In this document: one piece after another, positions 44,813 through 57,237 of the stretch | Numbering within the stretch: position 1 is the stretch's first letter | How the letters are laid out: each line of letters opens with the position of its first letter | Assembly (NCBI GenBank): GCA_026874595.1 | Contig: CM049306.1 | Coordinates: 105,225,142-105,289,141 of the forward strand | Direction of reading: 5' to 3' | Length of the DNA stretch: 64,000 nucleotides | Origin: Sipunculus nudus | Lineage: Eukaryota; Annelida; Sipuncula; Golfingiida; Sipunculidae | Program-made: the position numbers and the translations under genes | Notes under the pieces: model-generated | Database searches by the model: none | What the model was told of the DNA's origin: nothing | Seen by the model: the letters and a program-made list of their open reading frames with translations, nothing else

Positions 44813-46754
44813 TTTTTTTTAATTTTGATGAAGAGCTCCCAGGATAGACGAAATAAAGGATACAGCATCATTAAAGGCCCAAATATATATTTCCTGCTCC
44901 TAAGCCAAATTCATCGCTAAAATGAGAATTTGCAGATTTATAGAAAATTGTTTGATATTGTTTCAGCATAGGTTGTCACGTGAACGATAGCATAATACCA
45001 AATCTTGCGACCATACAATAACCATAGCTGGAAAACAATTTGACAAAATCCTTAGCTATTTGCCTTGACTGTAAGATTGTTTCATATACAAACGATGGCA
45101 AACTTTTAAGTGAGGAGCAACGTTTCTAAAATATTGTCTGTACTATGATGATTTAAAAATGCGGAAAAAAGTTAGTCAGCTGCACGGACTGTAACAAACG
45201 GTAAAAGGGAGCCATCTTTGGAGAAAAAAAGCTTGAACAAAATCAGCTGTAAATAATAAAGCTTTCAAGATACCCGTTGCTTGAACTGAAAGAACCAAAC
45301 GTACCCCGTTTATTGCCCCATGTACAGATTAGAGACTGACAGGGGTTGATGAGTAGTTTTCTGGTTCTATAAACATTGCAAGAGTACCTTTTACTTTATG
45401 CAAAAAGGGGACAACCTTTACGTTTCTTTATAATTTTACCTTTACACCTCGGTGCACTTTTTCCTAAACGCTTCCTTCTCAGTTCAGGAAATCTTATCTT
45501 TTGAGTTGGCGTAACAGCCAGAAAATTCTCATTAAAACTAATCCACAAAAACCAGAACCTCTGCGGGTAACTGCTACTCTGCGGTACCATACACTATAAT
45601 GGTCTAGAGATCAGTGTTACTCCATATATAACAGAGAATTGGTCAAAGTAAATGTGTGGAAGATCTAAGATTCCTGCCCTGACGACTTGATGACCTAAAA
45701 GATACTTTGATCTTCGACGTTGATTAATTTTATACGTGCGGGTAAAGGTTTATATATACCGACAAAAATCAGGCGAATATGCGCCCGGCGCTGCATCCGG
45801 CCGCGTACTCCATACTTTTATCTAATTCTAAAAATAATGATTCTCAAATTCAACGCGTGTTTGTTCTCCGATTTACGTTATCACACCAACCGGCTGGAGC
45901 TCTGCCGTTGCCTGCAATTATTTTTCAAATATTACTTCAAACAAAATAACCACATGCTAACTAAAATTAATAAACAAATTTTATTGTTTAATATAATTGC
46001 TTAATTATACATGCAACGGTTTTTTTTCTACTTTTTACCTTCTACTTTCTATTTTTTCTACTTCTAAAACATTAAATTGATTGAGTAAAAGACACATATT
46101 TATATCAGGTAGAGGGCCTATTACGGTTATTCAGTTACTTTTAATCTAAAATCTCTATTACTAATACTACTATCTGTTCCTTTAAGTATTTATATTTTTA
46201 TATTCCATAAAACAATTTTAAATTTTATATCTTTATTTCCTTGAAAACCTTAACATCTGTACGACTATTACAGATGTCTATTAACAAGCATGCGTGTTAG
46301 TAGTCAGAGAAGAAGTCTGGTTTTGGCTGGTTTGTTTTTACACTTTGGTATTGCCTTTAATAAATTTTCACACTGAATATTTCTAAATCATTAGTTTGAA
46401 TCGTATCGTTTAGATAAAACACTGCAGGTTTCATTTTGTGTCGCCATTTTGTGAATCATTGTCCATCTCGCGACACTGTCGCGCGATTATTTTAGTAGAT
46501 TTCTCAAAAATTGGCCCGAACTTTTCGGGCGCTTTGTGGACTCCCTTTGCGTAATTTAAATAAATTCGGCTTCCAACCATTGTGTTATATAAACACATTT
46601 CAAAATTATTTATAATAAATTTTTACGACTACAATTGCTTAATTATGTCCGTAACATTGTCTATGATATTCATTTGAATCAATGAAGGCCTCTGTCTTTA
46701 TCTCTGCTGAAATCTCAAAAATACCCTGTATAAATGGTTATAAATACTTATTAA
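44813..46754. other. Intron sequence, nothing recognised
   Basis: AT-rich. Short frames on either strand without motifs. A CG-rich word cluster TCTCGCGACACTGTCGCGCG at about 46469 is a small dyad. Confidence 0.5.
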
Positions 46755-46948
46755 TCAGAAGCGGGTCCAGGGGGTCCGGACCCCCCACCCCTTTTCCAGT
46801 TTTCGCAACCTTTTTTAAGGGTTTCCGTCCTATTTTTACGGTCTGGACCCCCCCCCCCCCCTTTCCGGAACTGGGGGCCTTTTTTTTTGGTTTTGTCATT
46901 AGTCCTGCGTGGTGGACCCCTCTTTTCCTAAATCCTGGATCCGCCCCT
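46755..46948 (+). mobile_element. G/C-run MITE, copy 2
   Basis: AGAAGCGGGTCCAGGGGGTC to CCTAAATCCTGGATCCGCCC, same order and orientation as 18099-18309, with shorter G and longer C runs. Confidence 0.75.
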
Positions 46949-49375
46949 TTACCATGGCTTGCCCTGTCTTTGTTTTGCTATACTTTAGTTTTGGTATTCC
47001 TATAACTCAAAAGTTGCTCAAAATATTGTATACATCAAATCTTGAGCCGCTGTAACTTCAGTTACTATTACTACTATTATATATATATAATGTAACCATG
47101 GACAGACTGATACATTAAACCGTCTTTTTCATATAAAACAGGTCGCCACATTATAAATCCTGATCGGCCTCTTTTATCTTTGGGTGCCGATTCTGTCCCC
47201 CCCCCCCCCCCCCTGCATTCACTACACGATTTCACCTTTCACCCGACAAAACCGGCCGATATACCTTGTCAATACCAAACCCATGTCGACGGTGATTTTG
47301 TACGCCGCTGTAGAAGAAGAAACGGTTCGCCTTCGGTCTCATGTCACAAACTTTTGAACCCAGGAGGGAACATAATCGCCTGTCTCTATCTGCAGGATTT
47401 GGAAAAAACAAACATCCAGCATCTTGATACAACATTCAGAAGGGATATCACCAGACACGAACGCTAATTTAGAAAAGGACATACTACTTGCATGTTTGTT
47501 TGATTTCTAGGATTCCCTTTTTCTAGAAATTCAAAGAAGTGATATGTATTCTTTATCCTTTTGCTGACTCTAAGGAGGACCTGTTATAGGGCAAAAACTA
47601 TCTTTAGGAAACAAATCTATAACTATGGATAGAGAGTATGGGCAGATATACAGTTGATTATTGCCATCCATGAGTTGTAAATATTGAATTGTGCTTTTTT
47701 TCAAAAGACTCTTACATAAGCTTGAGTTACTTGTTCAGAGTAGCTCGTCACACAATTGGAAAGATTGCTCAACAGCCAAGAAATAAATGGGCGTTTGCAA
47801 ACATAGACCTGTTAGTTAAGTCTTATGTATACAGAAATGTTCGCACATTGTAATTATATGAATGGATACTTATTTAAAATGTTTAATAAATTGCAGGTCG
47901 TCTTTAAGGAATACATGAAATTTGAATCTTTACCAAAATCGGTATTTAATTCTTTTTAAAATACAGAAATATGTCATTATACAATATACACTAATAGTGA
48001 CTAATAGTGACAACGTACAGAACGTGAACTCTGACCATGCAAAAATAAACAAAATCGGCCGACTTTGTCGCAATCATTAGCTCTCTCTACAATTTCGCTG
48101 ATCACCCGATGAAATCGGCCTATTTTCTTTGACAGTGCCAGACTCTAGGCGACGGCGATTTTTCGAATCGGCCGATATAATCGGTAAGTGAGCCGCTGGG
48201 TTCAGAACTGCTGGCGCCGCGTACCACCTCAAAAGCAGTCGATTTTTTTCCTGCGAGCGACCCAGCTTAAACTCAACAAAACGGATTTAACATGTTAAAT
48301 GAGGACATAATGTGAACATATGATTTATTTATTAATTTATTACAATATACTTCTGTTTATTGTAATAAATAAAAAAAATATGATGATTATAATTAATGGT
48401 ATATTTTATTTGCAAATCAGAGTCCATAAGGATTATTAATACATCTTTTATTAAGCTTCCACCAAGAAATAATTTTACCTTAACAGATGGAAGCTCTAAT
48501 ACACAATCGTTCCCAATTGCATCTTCGATTACTCTTTTCCTTCTAATAATGATGGGTCATGATGATCATACAGAGGCAGTGAGCGTAACCTCTTGTTCCT
48601 CTTTGTGGACTCTTCATAATCACCAATACCTGGGAACAAAACAGATTGTACAGAATTTTGTAAAATTTTCAACACCATGCAATCGGAGATGCCACCTCTT
48701 GGCTTTTCCTACATGATACCGAAGAATGGGTATATGCATATATGAAAAGAGTGAAATGTTAGTTTTGTTACCCCATCAAACCCCCAATCCAACCGGCTTC
48801 GTGCTTTCAGAACTCTACAAGGGAGCTGCTACCCCTCTTGCTCAGTAGCCATTCGAATTAGACGATATACTTATAGTCAGAGTTAGTTATTATATATTTA
48901 TATATTATATATTTAATGAGAAAAAAATCTACCGCTAGACTTTACAGTGCGTATGGACATAGAGCTTATAGCCACCTTCGCAAATCATTTAGGTTTCATT
49001 GGCTTTCTGTCTCTACACAAAGTAAAAGTGTTTAATGACACCTTTGAGCCTGAATGCACCAGGGGCGTCAATACTGTGAGGGGGGGGGGATTGCGGTGTA
49101 TATTCATGTATCCCCCTCCCCACTTTTTGGCAAGAGGGGATGGTCAATGTAATCATCCCCCAACCCTACTATTCAGAGAATATTATTAATATATATTGCA
49201 ACTAAAAAATAGTACTAAATAAAATAATAGACCATGGCTCTGTATATTACTATATGAAATATTATATCTAAACCTGGTTTAGATTTAACATTTACTGGAA
49301 ACATAATACCTTATTTTCAAAAAATGTGAAATTTGATTAAGTATATATATATTTTAAATGTGCCATACAGACCCT

Positions 49376-49380
<5 letters not shown>
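46949..49380. other. Intron sequence; scattered CGGCCGAT words
   Basis: No gene. AAATCGGCC-type words occur at about 47156, 47247, 48052, 48108 and 48163, perhaps fragments of one old repeat. A C run is at 47199-47213 and a G run at about 49080. The frames at 47180-47467 and 48396-48716 show no domain. Confidence 0.45.

Positions 49381-49381
<1 letters not shown>

Positions 49382-49437
<56 letters not shown>
49382..49437. repeat. (AT)n microsatellite, about 56 bases
   Basis: Pure alternating AT, followed by a TG run and a G run at about 49469. Confidence 0.97.
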
Positions 49438-49440
<3 letters not shown>

Positions 49441-50804
49441 GTGTGTTTGTGTGTGAGGGTGTGGTTGGGGGGGGGGGGTATGAGTCCTCCCACTCTGGCT
49501 GATAAATGGACGCCACTTGAATGCACCATCTGAAGGCGCCCCTGCCTGATTTGGTCATGCCCGAACTGCTTCTCTCCTGAAAAAAAGCATGAGTGGTATA
49601 CAGTGGTAAAAAAAGACCGATAAAGGGATCATAAACACAAAGCCACGTCGAATGAATTTAGGGCGGATCTGTTTCCATTATTCAAGGCCAACCACTATTC
49701 AGGAGGATGGGCATGGACGTCACTGACTTAATCAAAAATGCAAATCAAGAAGTGTTTGTGTTTTTCGGAATTTTAGTGCCGTCCTGTTTCTCATACATAC
49801 AAATACTTCCAGTACATTCTCGAGAAAGTGTGCATTACTAAAGGCCGCCGACTGGCGCATGAAGCAGCACTTCAAATCTATGTAATATGAAACCTTGGAT
49901 TAAACCGAAAAATTTACAACAGGAAGGAAGATTGAAAGCACTAAGTAAGCTTTTTTTCTTCTAAGTTTATTTACTTTTGTTCTGACTTTTCGGAGAAACA
50001 CTCTCATATTCTGTTATACCAAAGTTTCTTTCTGTAATTATATGCAGTTTGGTTTGTTTGTGACTTTAAAAAATAACGAGAAATTATTGACAAAAAGTTA
50101 AAATTATAAAATTCATTTATACCGAAGAATTTATACTTGAAAAATACTTGAAAAAATGATTTTTTAGAATGCGAAGTATTGATACTAATGTACGCCGATA
50201 TCTGAAGGTTACAAATATCGAATGCAATACTGAAAAGTCTTAGGGTGTTATTTTTTCCTTTAGTCAATCAATTTCGAGCAAACGTCAGTAGATTCAGCAA
50301 ATTTATGTACTCCTTAGAAAACAAATCTTACTCTTTTACATTTATTCAGTAGATAAATCAATGACGTTATTAACCAGAACTAATGAAGTATTACAGTCGA
50401 GTCCATTATCAGACAATAAACCGATGAGTGAACTGAACGCTGAGCATTATTACGTGGATTCAGTTATAAGTGACGCTAGTGAAATTGCATACTTCAAAAG
50501 TTAGTAATGTCATAAGTTCTTTCATGTGTCCTTGTAGCATACTGTATAATCATATATACTGTTGTTGGCCTCAGGTATTTTTCTCGCCCTGCGGGGGGGG
50601 GGGGCAATTTTTTCAGGCCATGTCCTGATGTCACGATGTAAGGAAAGCGCCCTGATTGACCACAGCCCACATTTTTATAATACTGTGTTTGAAAGCTCCC
50701 GAATAAGTAGGATATAGAACCATGTCGACAAACTAATTTAAGTTCACGGTCCAAATATAAGAGAGGAAAAAAAAACACAGCCGTAATCTAAACTAAAATC
50801 CTCC

Positions 50805-50810
<6 letters not shown>
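49438..50810. other. Intron sequence, nothing recognised
   Basis: AT-rich with a 12-base G run at about 50593. No supported features. Confidence 0.5.
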
Positions 50811-50867
<57 letters not shown>

Positions 50868-51080
50868 CGAATTGTAAAATAGCCCAGACAAGATTGCGTT
50901 TTTGATCTCGCCCGGACGGATTTTAAAGTCGCCTATTCGTATTTAATTCATTCATGGAGCAGGCCAGAATTTTAATCTCGCATAGCCTAGTTTAATTCCG
51001 TCTGGTATCACCCAGCCGAATTTAAAATCCGCCTGGTATCATCCAGGCGGGTTTAAAATTGGCCTAGGCGTGTCTGAAAT
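50811..51080. repeat. (AT)n tract followed by GGCGA/TCGCC palindromic repeat cluster
   Basis: (AT)n at 50811-50864 runs into repeated AGGCGAATT, GGACGGATTTTAAAGTCGCC and CCGAATTTAAAATCCGCCTG words. CCGCCTGG and CCAGGCGG around six bases (about 51028-51049) form a perfect 8-base stem. The same vocabulary recurs at 52255-52390. Confidence 0.65.
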
Positions 51081-52046
51081 AGTGGTCTGATGATATATTG
51101 TAATTACACGTGAGTGATGTTTTCAGTAATAATTCTAATAAGAAACTTATAAAGCTCCTATAGCTGTTTTACATGGCTTATGTATATGGAATATTTCTGA
51201 TGTTTTGCAAGTTTTGGATTTGTCACTAATTATATGATGTAAAGGTAATTTATCTGGGATTTTTTTTTCAATATTTTGTTTAGGCTGTGGCATTCTTTGA
51301 AGGTTTGGTATGTTTTCACAAGGTGGTTTACTTAAATCATTTTTTTTATAAAGATGCATAATAATTAATATTAAATATTGTGAATATTAATTTGAATTGG
51401 AATTAACTATGATTATAGGTAACTATAGTATCTTTGAAAGACAAGACAAGAGACTGAATATAACGATTTATCTATATATCGTTATAACAAATATAACAAT
51501 GAATATAATTATTAATTATTTATCACTATAATTCATTGTTCACATGCATGCATTAATAATCTATTATTCAAAGCTGAATTTGCCTCGAATAGTTATGATA
51601 GAAATTTTTACAAGTCTAGAATACAGAAAAGCACGCAGTTATTTTTTTTTATATAGTCATATTTATTATAGGTTAATATTATTATTCTGTTTGTCTTGCA
51701 TATATATTTGCTTAATTGATTGTAAATTGATACGAACTAAATCAATAAAAGGGCATCAAATGATCTCTATTGAAATAATTTATCTGCCTAATATGATTAT
51801 AGCATTACATTTATAAAATGTACGTTTTACAAATCTTTACTGATTTTGGAAGTCCGGAACCCAAGTAAATTTGCACGTAAAAAAAATAAACCCTTTGCTT
51901 TTTCAGAATTGTCTGTTGCTTCCCATATCATGGAAATATTTACACATCCATAACTAATTTTTTAAATTAAATTTTAAACTTAAATTAAAAGGAGTAAATA
52001 AGTAGTTATGTTGTACCAGTGTCTTCATAAATACTGATACACCTCA

Positions 52047-52096
<50 letters not shown>

Positions 52097-52254
52097 AACT
52101 TATCACTGATATAAAATGTATCATATGCTCTGCTTTTTACAATTGCATATTACAGATGACCTGTCTTTAATATTATCTTAGAAATGTAATTGTTCCTCCT
52201 CAATTGCTTATATATCAAATTGAAATATAAATAATCATTTTAAAATATTATTGT
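51081..52254. other. Intron sequence between two palindromic clusters; (AT)n at 52051-52093
   Basis: AT-rich with no gene. It lies between the two GGCGA clusters, each of which is preceded by an (AT)n tract, so the whole 50.8-52.4 kb stretch might be one duplicated or composite unit. Confidence 0.4.
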
Positions 52255-52390
52255 TGAGTGTAAAGGCGAGCTTAAAATCCGTCTTAGGCGATATCACAAT
52301 CGCTATCTCGCCTAGGCAAAATCAAAATCGCAATCCCTTCTAGGCGAATTTAAATCCGCCTGGATTTCAGTCTCGTCTAAATATATACTC
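52255..52390. repeat. Second GGCGA/TCGCC palindromic cluster
   Basis: AGGCGAGCTTAAAATCCGTC, TAGGCGATATCACAATCGC, CTCGCCTAGGC and TAGGCGAATTTAAATCCGCC in about 130 bases. Confidence 0.65.
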
Positions 52391-53975
52391 ATGTATATGC
52401 GTGTATTAATGATATATTTTATGAATTTAGGATATACTCTTTAAATCTGTATGACACGCAACAGAATTAAGGAGCTTGTATGTGCACGACCTATGTTTGT
52501 AACATCTAACATAAAAACACGAGACACACTCTCTTGAACTCAACGTTAAATATTTATTATTAAAAATTCCTTTCCATCGTACAATAACCAGTAACAAGAC
52601 AAGATAAAAGTAGCATTTGGCTAATTAGTTTTATTTCATGTTCTTATTCAAACATTTTAGTGTTTTTAATGAAAATATTTTAATTTTCACATAATTCACA
52701 TTTCCCTTGACATAATTTCTGCTTGTTTACTAGAAAGTAACTAAACAAATGGTTCTTTATGTTTACACTTATTTTTGGGTGGATATCATTTACGCAAATA
52801 ATGGAACAATTTCAAATGAACTGGTCCAAGAACAGGTGTAGTTTTGGTCTATGTTTTCGTAATAACTAGCGTAGCACTAACACCAAAATGAATCATCTCG
52901 AGAATAAGTCTTGGTTTCTGGCCTGTAAAGATCAACAGGGAAATGATGTATTCTGGGTCTGTTTAAAGATCCATCCTACATCTTTTGTGTTTTTTAGATT
53001 TTTGAGTTCTCAGCAACGAAGTCAAACAAACCTGTCATTATTTGAGGGACCTCTGACCTCAAAAGATAAAATGAAATAACGACTTTGATCAGGACTTTGT
53101 AAAATGATTTAGGGAAAAAGCCTAGAACCTGGTGAGAAAATATAAAATTATCCAAAATGGATCAAGGTAAGTGAAAGATAGAGATTATTGATAACATCTT
53201 CAAAGGAGCTGGAAACGTTCTAGGTATGGATCCTGAAAATCCGAATATTTTGGCACGCTGACACGGCTATATCTGAGGATATTGCTCATTTACTTGAATG
53301 AATAATTATAGCTCTTTTATCACTCATTACTTTGTATGTATAAATGGTGAAAAACAAGAAATAAAATCACAAATAAAAAAAGATAATAATTATAAAAATA
53401 ATAATTATAAATATAGATAAATGCACTACAAGACCATGCTGCTTCTGTTGAGAAAAGCAATTATAGGCATGAATGCTGCAAATGGGTCCAGAACACACGC
53501 ATATAAATAAAAAAAAATATTAGTTTTAGCATGAGACGCACTTTGCCCATTAAAGATATCAAAACAACATTTAAAAGGAATCCGTCCGATCATTAATGCG
53601 AAAGTTGTTAATATAAAGACGATAAACGCCGCGCCATGCCTAAAGTATCTGGCGAAAATGGTATATTTACTATTTAAGTCAATATTATATCAAAGCATCG
53701 AAAATATTTCTTTTATATTAAATAACAATCTCCGGTTTCGTATTCGTTAATTTAAAATTTAAATTAACACTTATTTACAGAGTTAATAACCTTTGTACAT
53801 GAAGGAATGGTATCATAGGGATCCTGTAATCATTAACCCCATAATAACAAAGAAGCGTTTAAGGTTTCTCATTTTGGGGATCTAAAAAGAACTAATGTAC
53901 TTAATTTATCATTAAAAGCAACGATGAGTTCTCTGTCGCCGCCGTTTAGGCCTTTATATCTGAACAAACCAAGTT
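52391..53975. other. Intron sequence, nothing recognised
   Basis: AT-rich. The 63-codon frame at 52888-53079 is unremarkable. Confidence 0.5.
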
Positions 53976-53979
53976 TCTC

Positions 53980-54065
53980 TCTTGTGACGTTCACACACCT
54001 GTTCCGGCTCATTTCTTCATTGACTCAGTTATAAAAGCAGTACACGGATCAGGTGTTACACTCTA
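53980..54065 (+). promoter_or_regulatory. Promoter-like cluster inside the intron
   Basis: TGACGTTCA (CRE-like, 53985-53993), CACACCTG, TGACTCA (AP-1 site, 54021-54027) and TATAAAAG (54030-54037) fall within 55 bases on the + strand. The spacing suits a TATA promoter starting near 54060. It could drive an alternative first exon of the receptor or a non-coding transcript. No downstream exon was identified, so chance remains possible. Confidence 0.3.
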
Positions 54066-56405
54066 TACCCGCCTCCGTGGGTCAATAATATTACAAACGA
54101 AAAACAGGGAGCCCCGTGGAGCTCCTGTCTGTACTGAAATTGCGTCTGGTTTAATTTCATTTTGTGGAGGTTACGAATTAAAATATATATTTTGCTGTTT
54201 TATATATGGATTTAGCTGTATCCTGTTTGAGTCTCGTGCAATATTTCCTCGCCGGTACAAAAATATTTAATTTACCTACAGTATATGTATATATGTCACC
54301 TATATATGATAAATAAGGAAATTGTAACATAGCCGATACTTAAGCAGACCTATAAGCGATATTCAATGGGGTAACCGAGACAGTATTCATTAATAATGTG
54401 CAGCACAACTTCCACACAGGGGCAAGATCTTTTTAGATAAATGAAAAGACCCTGTAGATTATAAAGAATAAGCTTATATGATCAGAATGATGGTCTAGAG
54501 GGAGAGACACAGTTCATTGTCATTACTTTAACAACATGTAACCCTCGACCCCTTAAATTTGCCCCTCATTGTTATGACGGCATACTTTACTGCAAGTATA
54601 ATGCCCCCCCCCCCCCCCCTTATTTCGGTCAAATGTTCTTGTTGCATAATGTTGGACCGGCTATATTAAGTATCACTCGGTAATCATATTGCATATTCTT
54701 ACATCTTAAACTAAACTGGAAACAGATGTCTCACGTAATATCAACAAGCAAGCACGTGGATACGTTTCTGTTTTATTTACAATATATTACACCGTTAAAT
54801 AAATCCATAGGCGGGTTCCGCAAAATATAAAATATGTTTAACCAACAAATACTTTATGTTGGTTATATTTGGAATGGACGTTGTCGATATGCCCCATATT
54901 TGCTCCATTTACTTCATAGGTTTAATATACTATTCATTGGCTCAATTTCGGCAAAAAAGGGCGCGGAGTGCATGAATCTCTGAAGGAGATATATCCTTGA
55001 CATTCACAGATAAATCTTCTGTATTCAGAATGTGAGCAGCGTTCACACGTTAACTGGGCAACCGAGACTATGTCAGATAACTGTGTGCAGTATTCACTAT
55101 TTCATCATACACCACCTGAATAGGAAGTCGATCCCAGGAATCCATTACCTTTGGCAAATAATATTATTGATTAATCTGCAAAGGTAAATGTGAAAGGGCA
55201 AGCTTTGTAAACCAAAGCGGACACAAAAAGTTCACGGATTCAGATTCCTTTGTAATAATTGATTGTACAACTCAGACAAAAAGCAAAACCGTCCTTAACA
55301 GTTTACACAGTTCTCAGTCTATACGTATTCTTTTAAGACATAATATGTCAACATGTAATGTCCTATTAATATTACCCCTTTGAAATAATTATTTTTAATA
55401 TTTTATAGAAAAATGAACTGAGAGTTTGAACTTTAAGGAGTTAATAAGAAGACTTTTGCAAGACAAATCTTCGGGGTTTCTATTACAAAACTAAATAATC
55501 TTGATTGAATTAATCAGATATTTTGAGCTCTAGTAAAACAATGAGAAAACTAAAAATGTCTTCCCAAGTTTTCCTCGTTAGCCAGAATTTTTAAATGGTT
55601 CTTTTAAATTACATTATTGACTAGTATAACGTTCGTTAAAAAATTTAATACACCTTAATAAAAAAATATGGAGACAAAAATGAAAGTGGAGTACTTGCAT
55701 GAAAACCAATGTATTACAGCAGATATTGTGGGTAATGCAGGTGAGCTTTAATTTTAAGACAAGATGTCATTTTAAACAAGATCCTATAGGATGGAATATT
55801 GCCATGAGGTAGATAGTCTGAGATAGATAAGAAAATCAGAAGTCACAGGTGAAATCCTAGCTGAACGAAAAGGTTATTTTACCATTTATTTGTAATTATG
55901 GATCCTTATATGTTTGTCACAAGAAGGTCTGATTTTAAAAAGTATTACCATGGCTACGTGTGTATACCTCAATCTACCGCCTGGAAAACCATCTGCGATG
56001 TTCTCCATTCTTTTGGTTAAGGTAACCATGACAATAAGGGACCATCGCATCATAAAGTTTCTGGATATTTCGCCGGGTATTCTATACCTGCAGGGACTCT
56101 CTCAGTGCACGTACATGGCATTTTGTCAGTGTTTTTGTCGTATTGTTAAAGACGTTAATAAAGATTTTGATTCAGGTGGAAGACCAGGATTAAAATTTAA
56201 ATTTTATGAACATATACTCATAAACAGCTAACCAAGCAAAGCTTTCTGTCGGAAATAGAATCCATGCAAAGTGAAAGCTTAGTTTTCTTTATGTATATGA
56301 AAAACGAGTGGAAACTAATTTTCAACTTTGGCGACTTTAGGTAGACATCATTTTATATATTTTTATGTACGTTCATGTACTTCTTGAACGTGCACTCGGC
56401 TATTC
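54066..56405. other. Intron sequence, nothing recognised
   Basis: AT-rich with a C run at 54605-54619. The 105-codon frame at 55914-56231 has no recognised domain or flanking splice pair in the receptor phase. Confidence 0.5.
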
Positions 56406-56587
56406 CAGAAGCGGATCCGGGGGGGGGGGGGGGTTCCAGGGGGTCCGGACCCCCCTTTTTCACCCGAAGCAACCTTTTTAAAGTGTTTTAGACGTTATTT
56501 TGCGGCCTGGACCCCCCCTTTTCCAGACGTGATGACCTTTTTTTAGGATTTTCATAAGTCCTCCTGGGTTGGACCCCCCTTTTCCTC
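56406..56587 (+). mobile_element. G/C-run MITE, copy 3 (right end missing)
   Basis: CAGAAGCGGATCC, G run, GGGGTCCGGACCCCCC, then the shared interior to TGGACCCCCCTTTTCCTCAA. The closing GGATCCGCCCC is absent. Confidence 0.75.
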
Positions 56588-56799
56588 AACAAAACCTTTT
56601 CTTCTCTCGCGCTCATCAACAGATAGTCATCTCAAAGTATTGAATTACACATCGCAAATTATTAATACAGAAAAATACTTATAATACTCAGTGCTTTTGA
56701 GGTAAGAAAATATTGCAGTGACAGTGACATTTTACAATGTGATTACTGAGGCTATAAATTATGTAGGCGTTAGTCAGCACCAGGTACCATCGTCCTACC
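56588..56799. other. Nothing recognised
   Basis: Short AT-rich interval between the MITE and the minisatellite. Confidence 0.5.
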
Positions 56800-57115
56800 G
56801 TTTACCTGTATGGGCATACCTAGCACGTTCACCTGTGTGGGCATACCTAGCACGTTCACCTGTGTGGGCATACCTAGCACGTTCACCTGTGGGGCATACC
56901 TAGCACGTTCACCTGTGGGGGCATAACTAGCACGTTCACCTGTGTATGCATACCTAGCACGTTCACCTGTGTGGGCATACATAGCACGTTCACCTGTGGG
57001 GGCATACCTAGCAAGGTCACCTTTGGGGCACACATAGCAAGTTCACCTGTGTGGGTATACTTAGCACGTTCACCTGTGTGGGTATACATAGAACGTTTAC
57101 CTGTGTGGGCACACC
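56800..57115. repeat. 27-base minisatellite, about 12 copies, CACCTG in nearly every copy
   Basis: Unit GTTCACCTGTGTGGGCATAC followed by CTAGCAC. Because 27 is a multiple of three, both strands stay open for some distance. The minus reading (..RYAPTGERAMYAHTGERA..) looks faintly like zinc-finger linkers but has no Cys or His ligands. A few units lost or gained a base, which shifts the frame. It sits about 2 kb upstream of the receptor's second coding exon. Confidence 0.92.
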
Positions 57116-57175
57116 AATTAAGCAGATTTGATATTTGCATGACCTGTGTTTAGATACAGAAAACCTGATACGAAG

Positions 57176-57237
57176 GCGTGTAAGATATATTAACACATTG
57201 TACATAGCGTGTAAGATATATTAACACATTGTACATA
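57176..57237. repeat. Perfect 31-base tandem duplication
   Basis: GCGTGTAAGATATATTAACA and the following 11 bases occur twice without change. Confidence 0.95.

Noticed and set aside
55914-56231. 105-codon frame as a possible extra receptor exon
   Set aside because: No splice pair in phase 2-2 surrounds it, and the peptide does not continue the ectodomain or TM1.
56770-57140. Minus-strand frames with repeated TGERA-like peptides resembling zinc-finger linkers
   Set aside because: They are translations of the 27-base minisatellite; there are no Cys/His ligands and the frame shifts between units.
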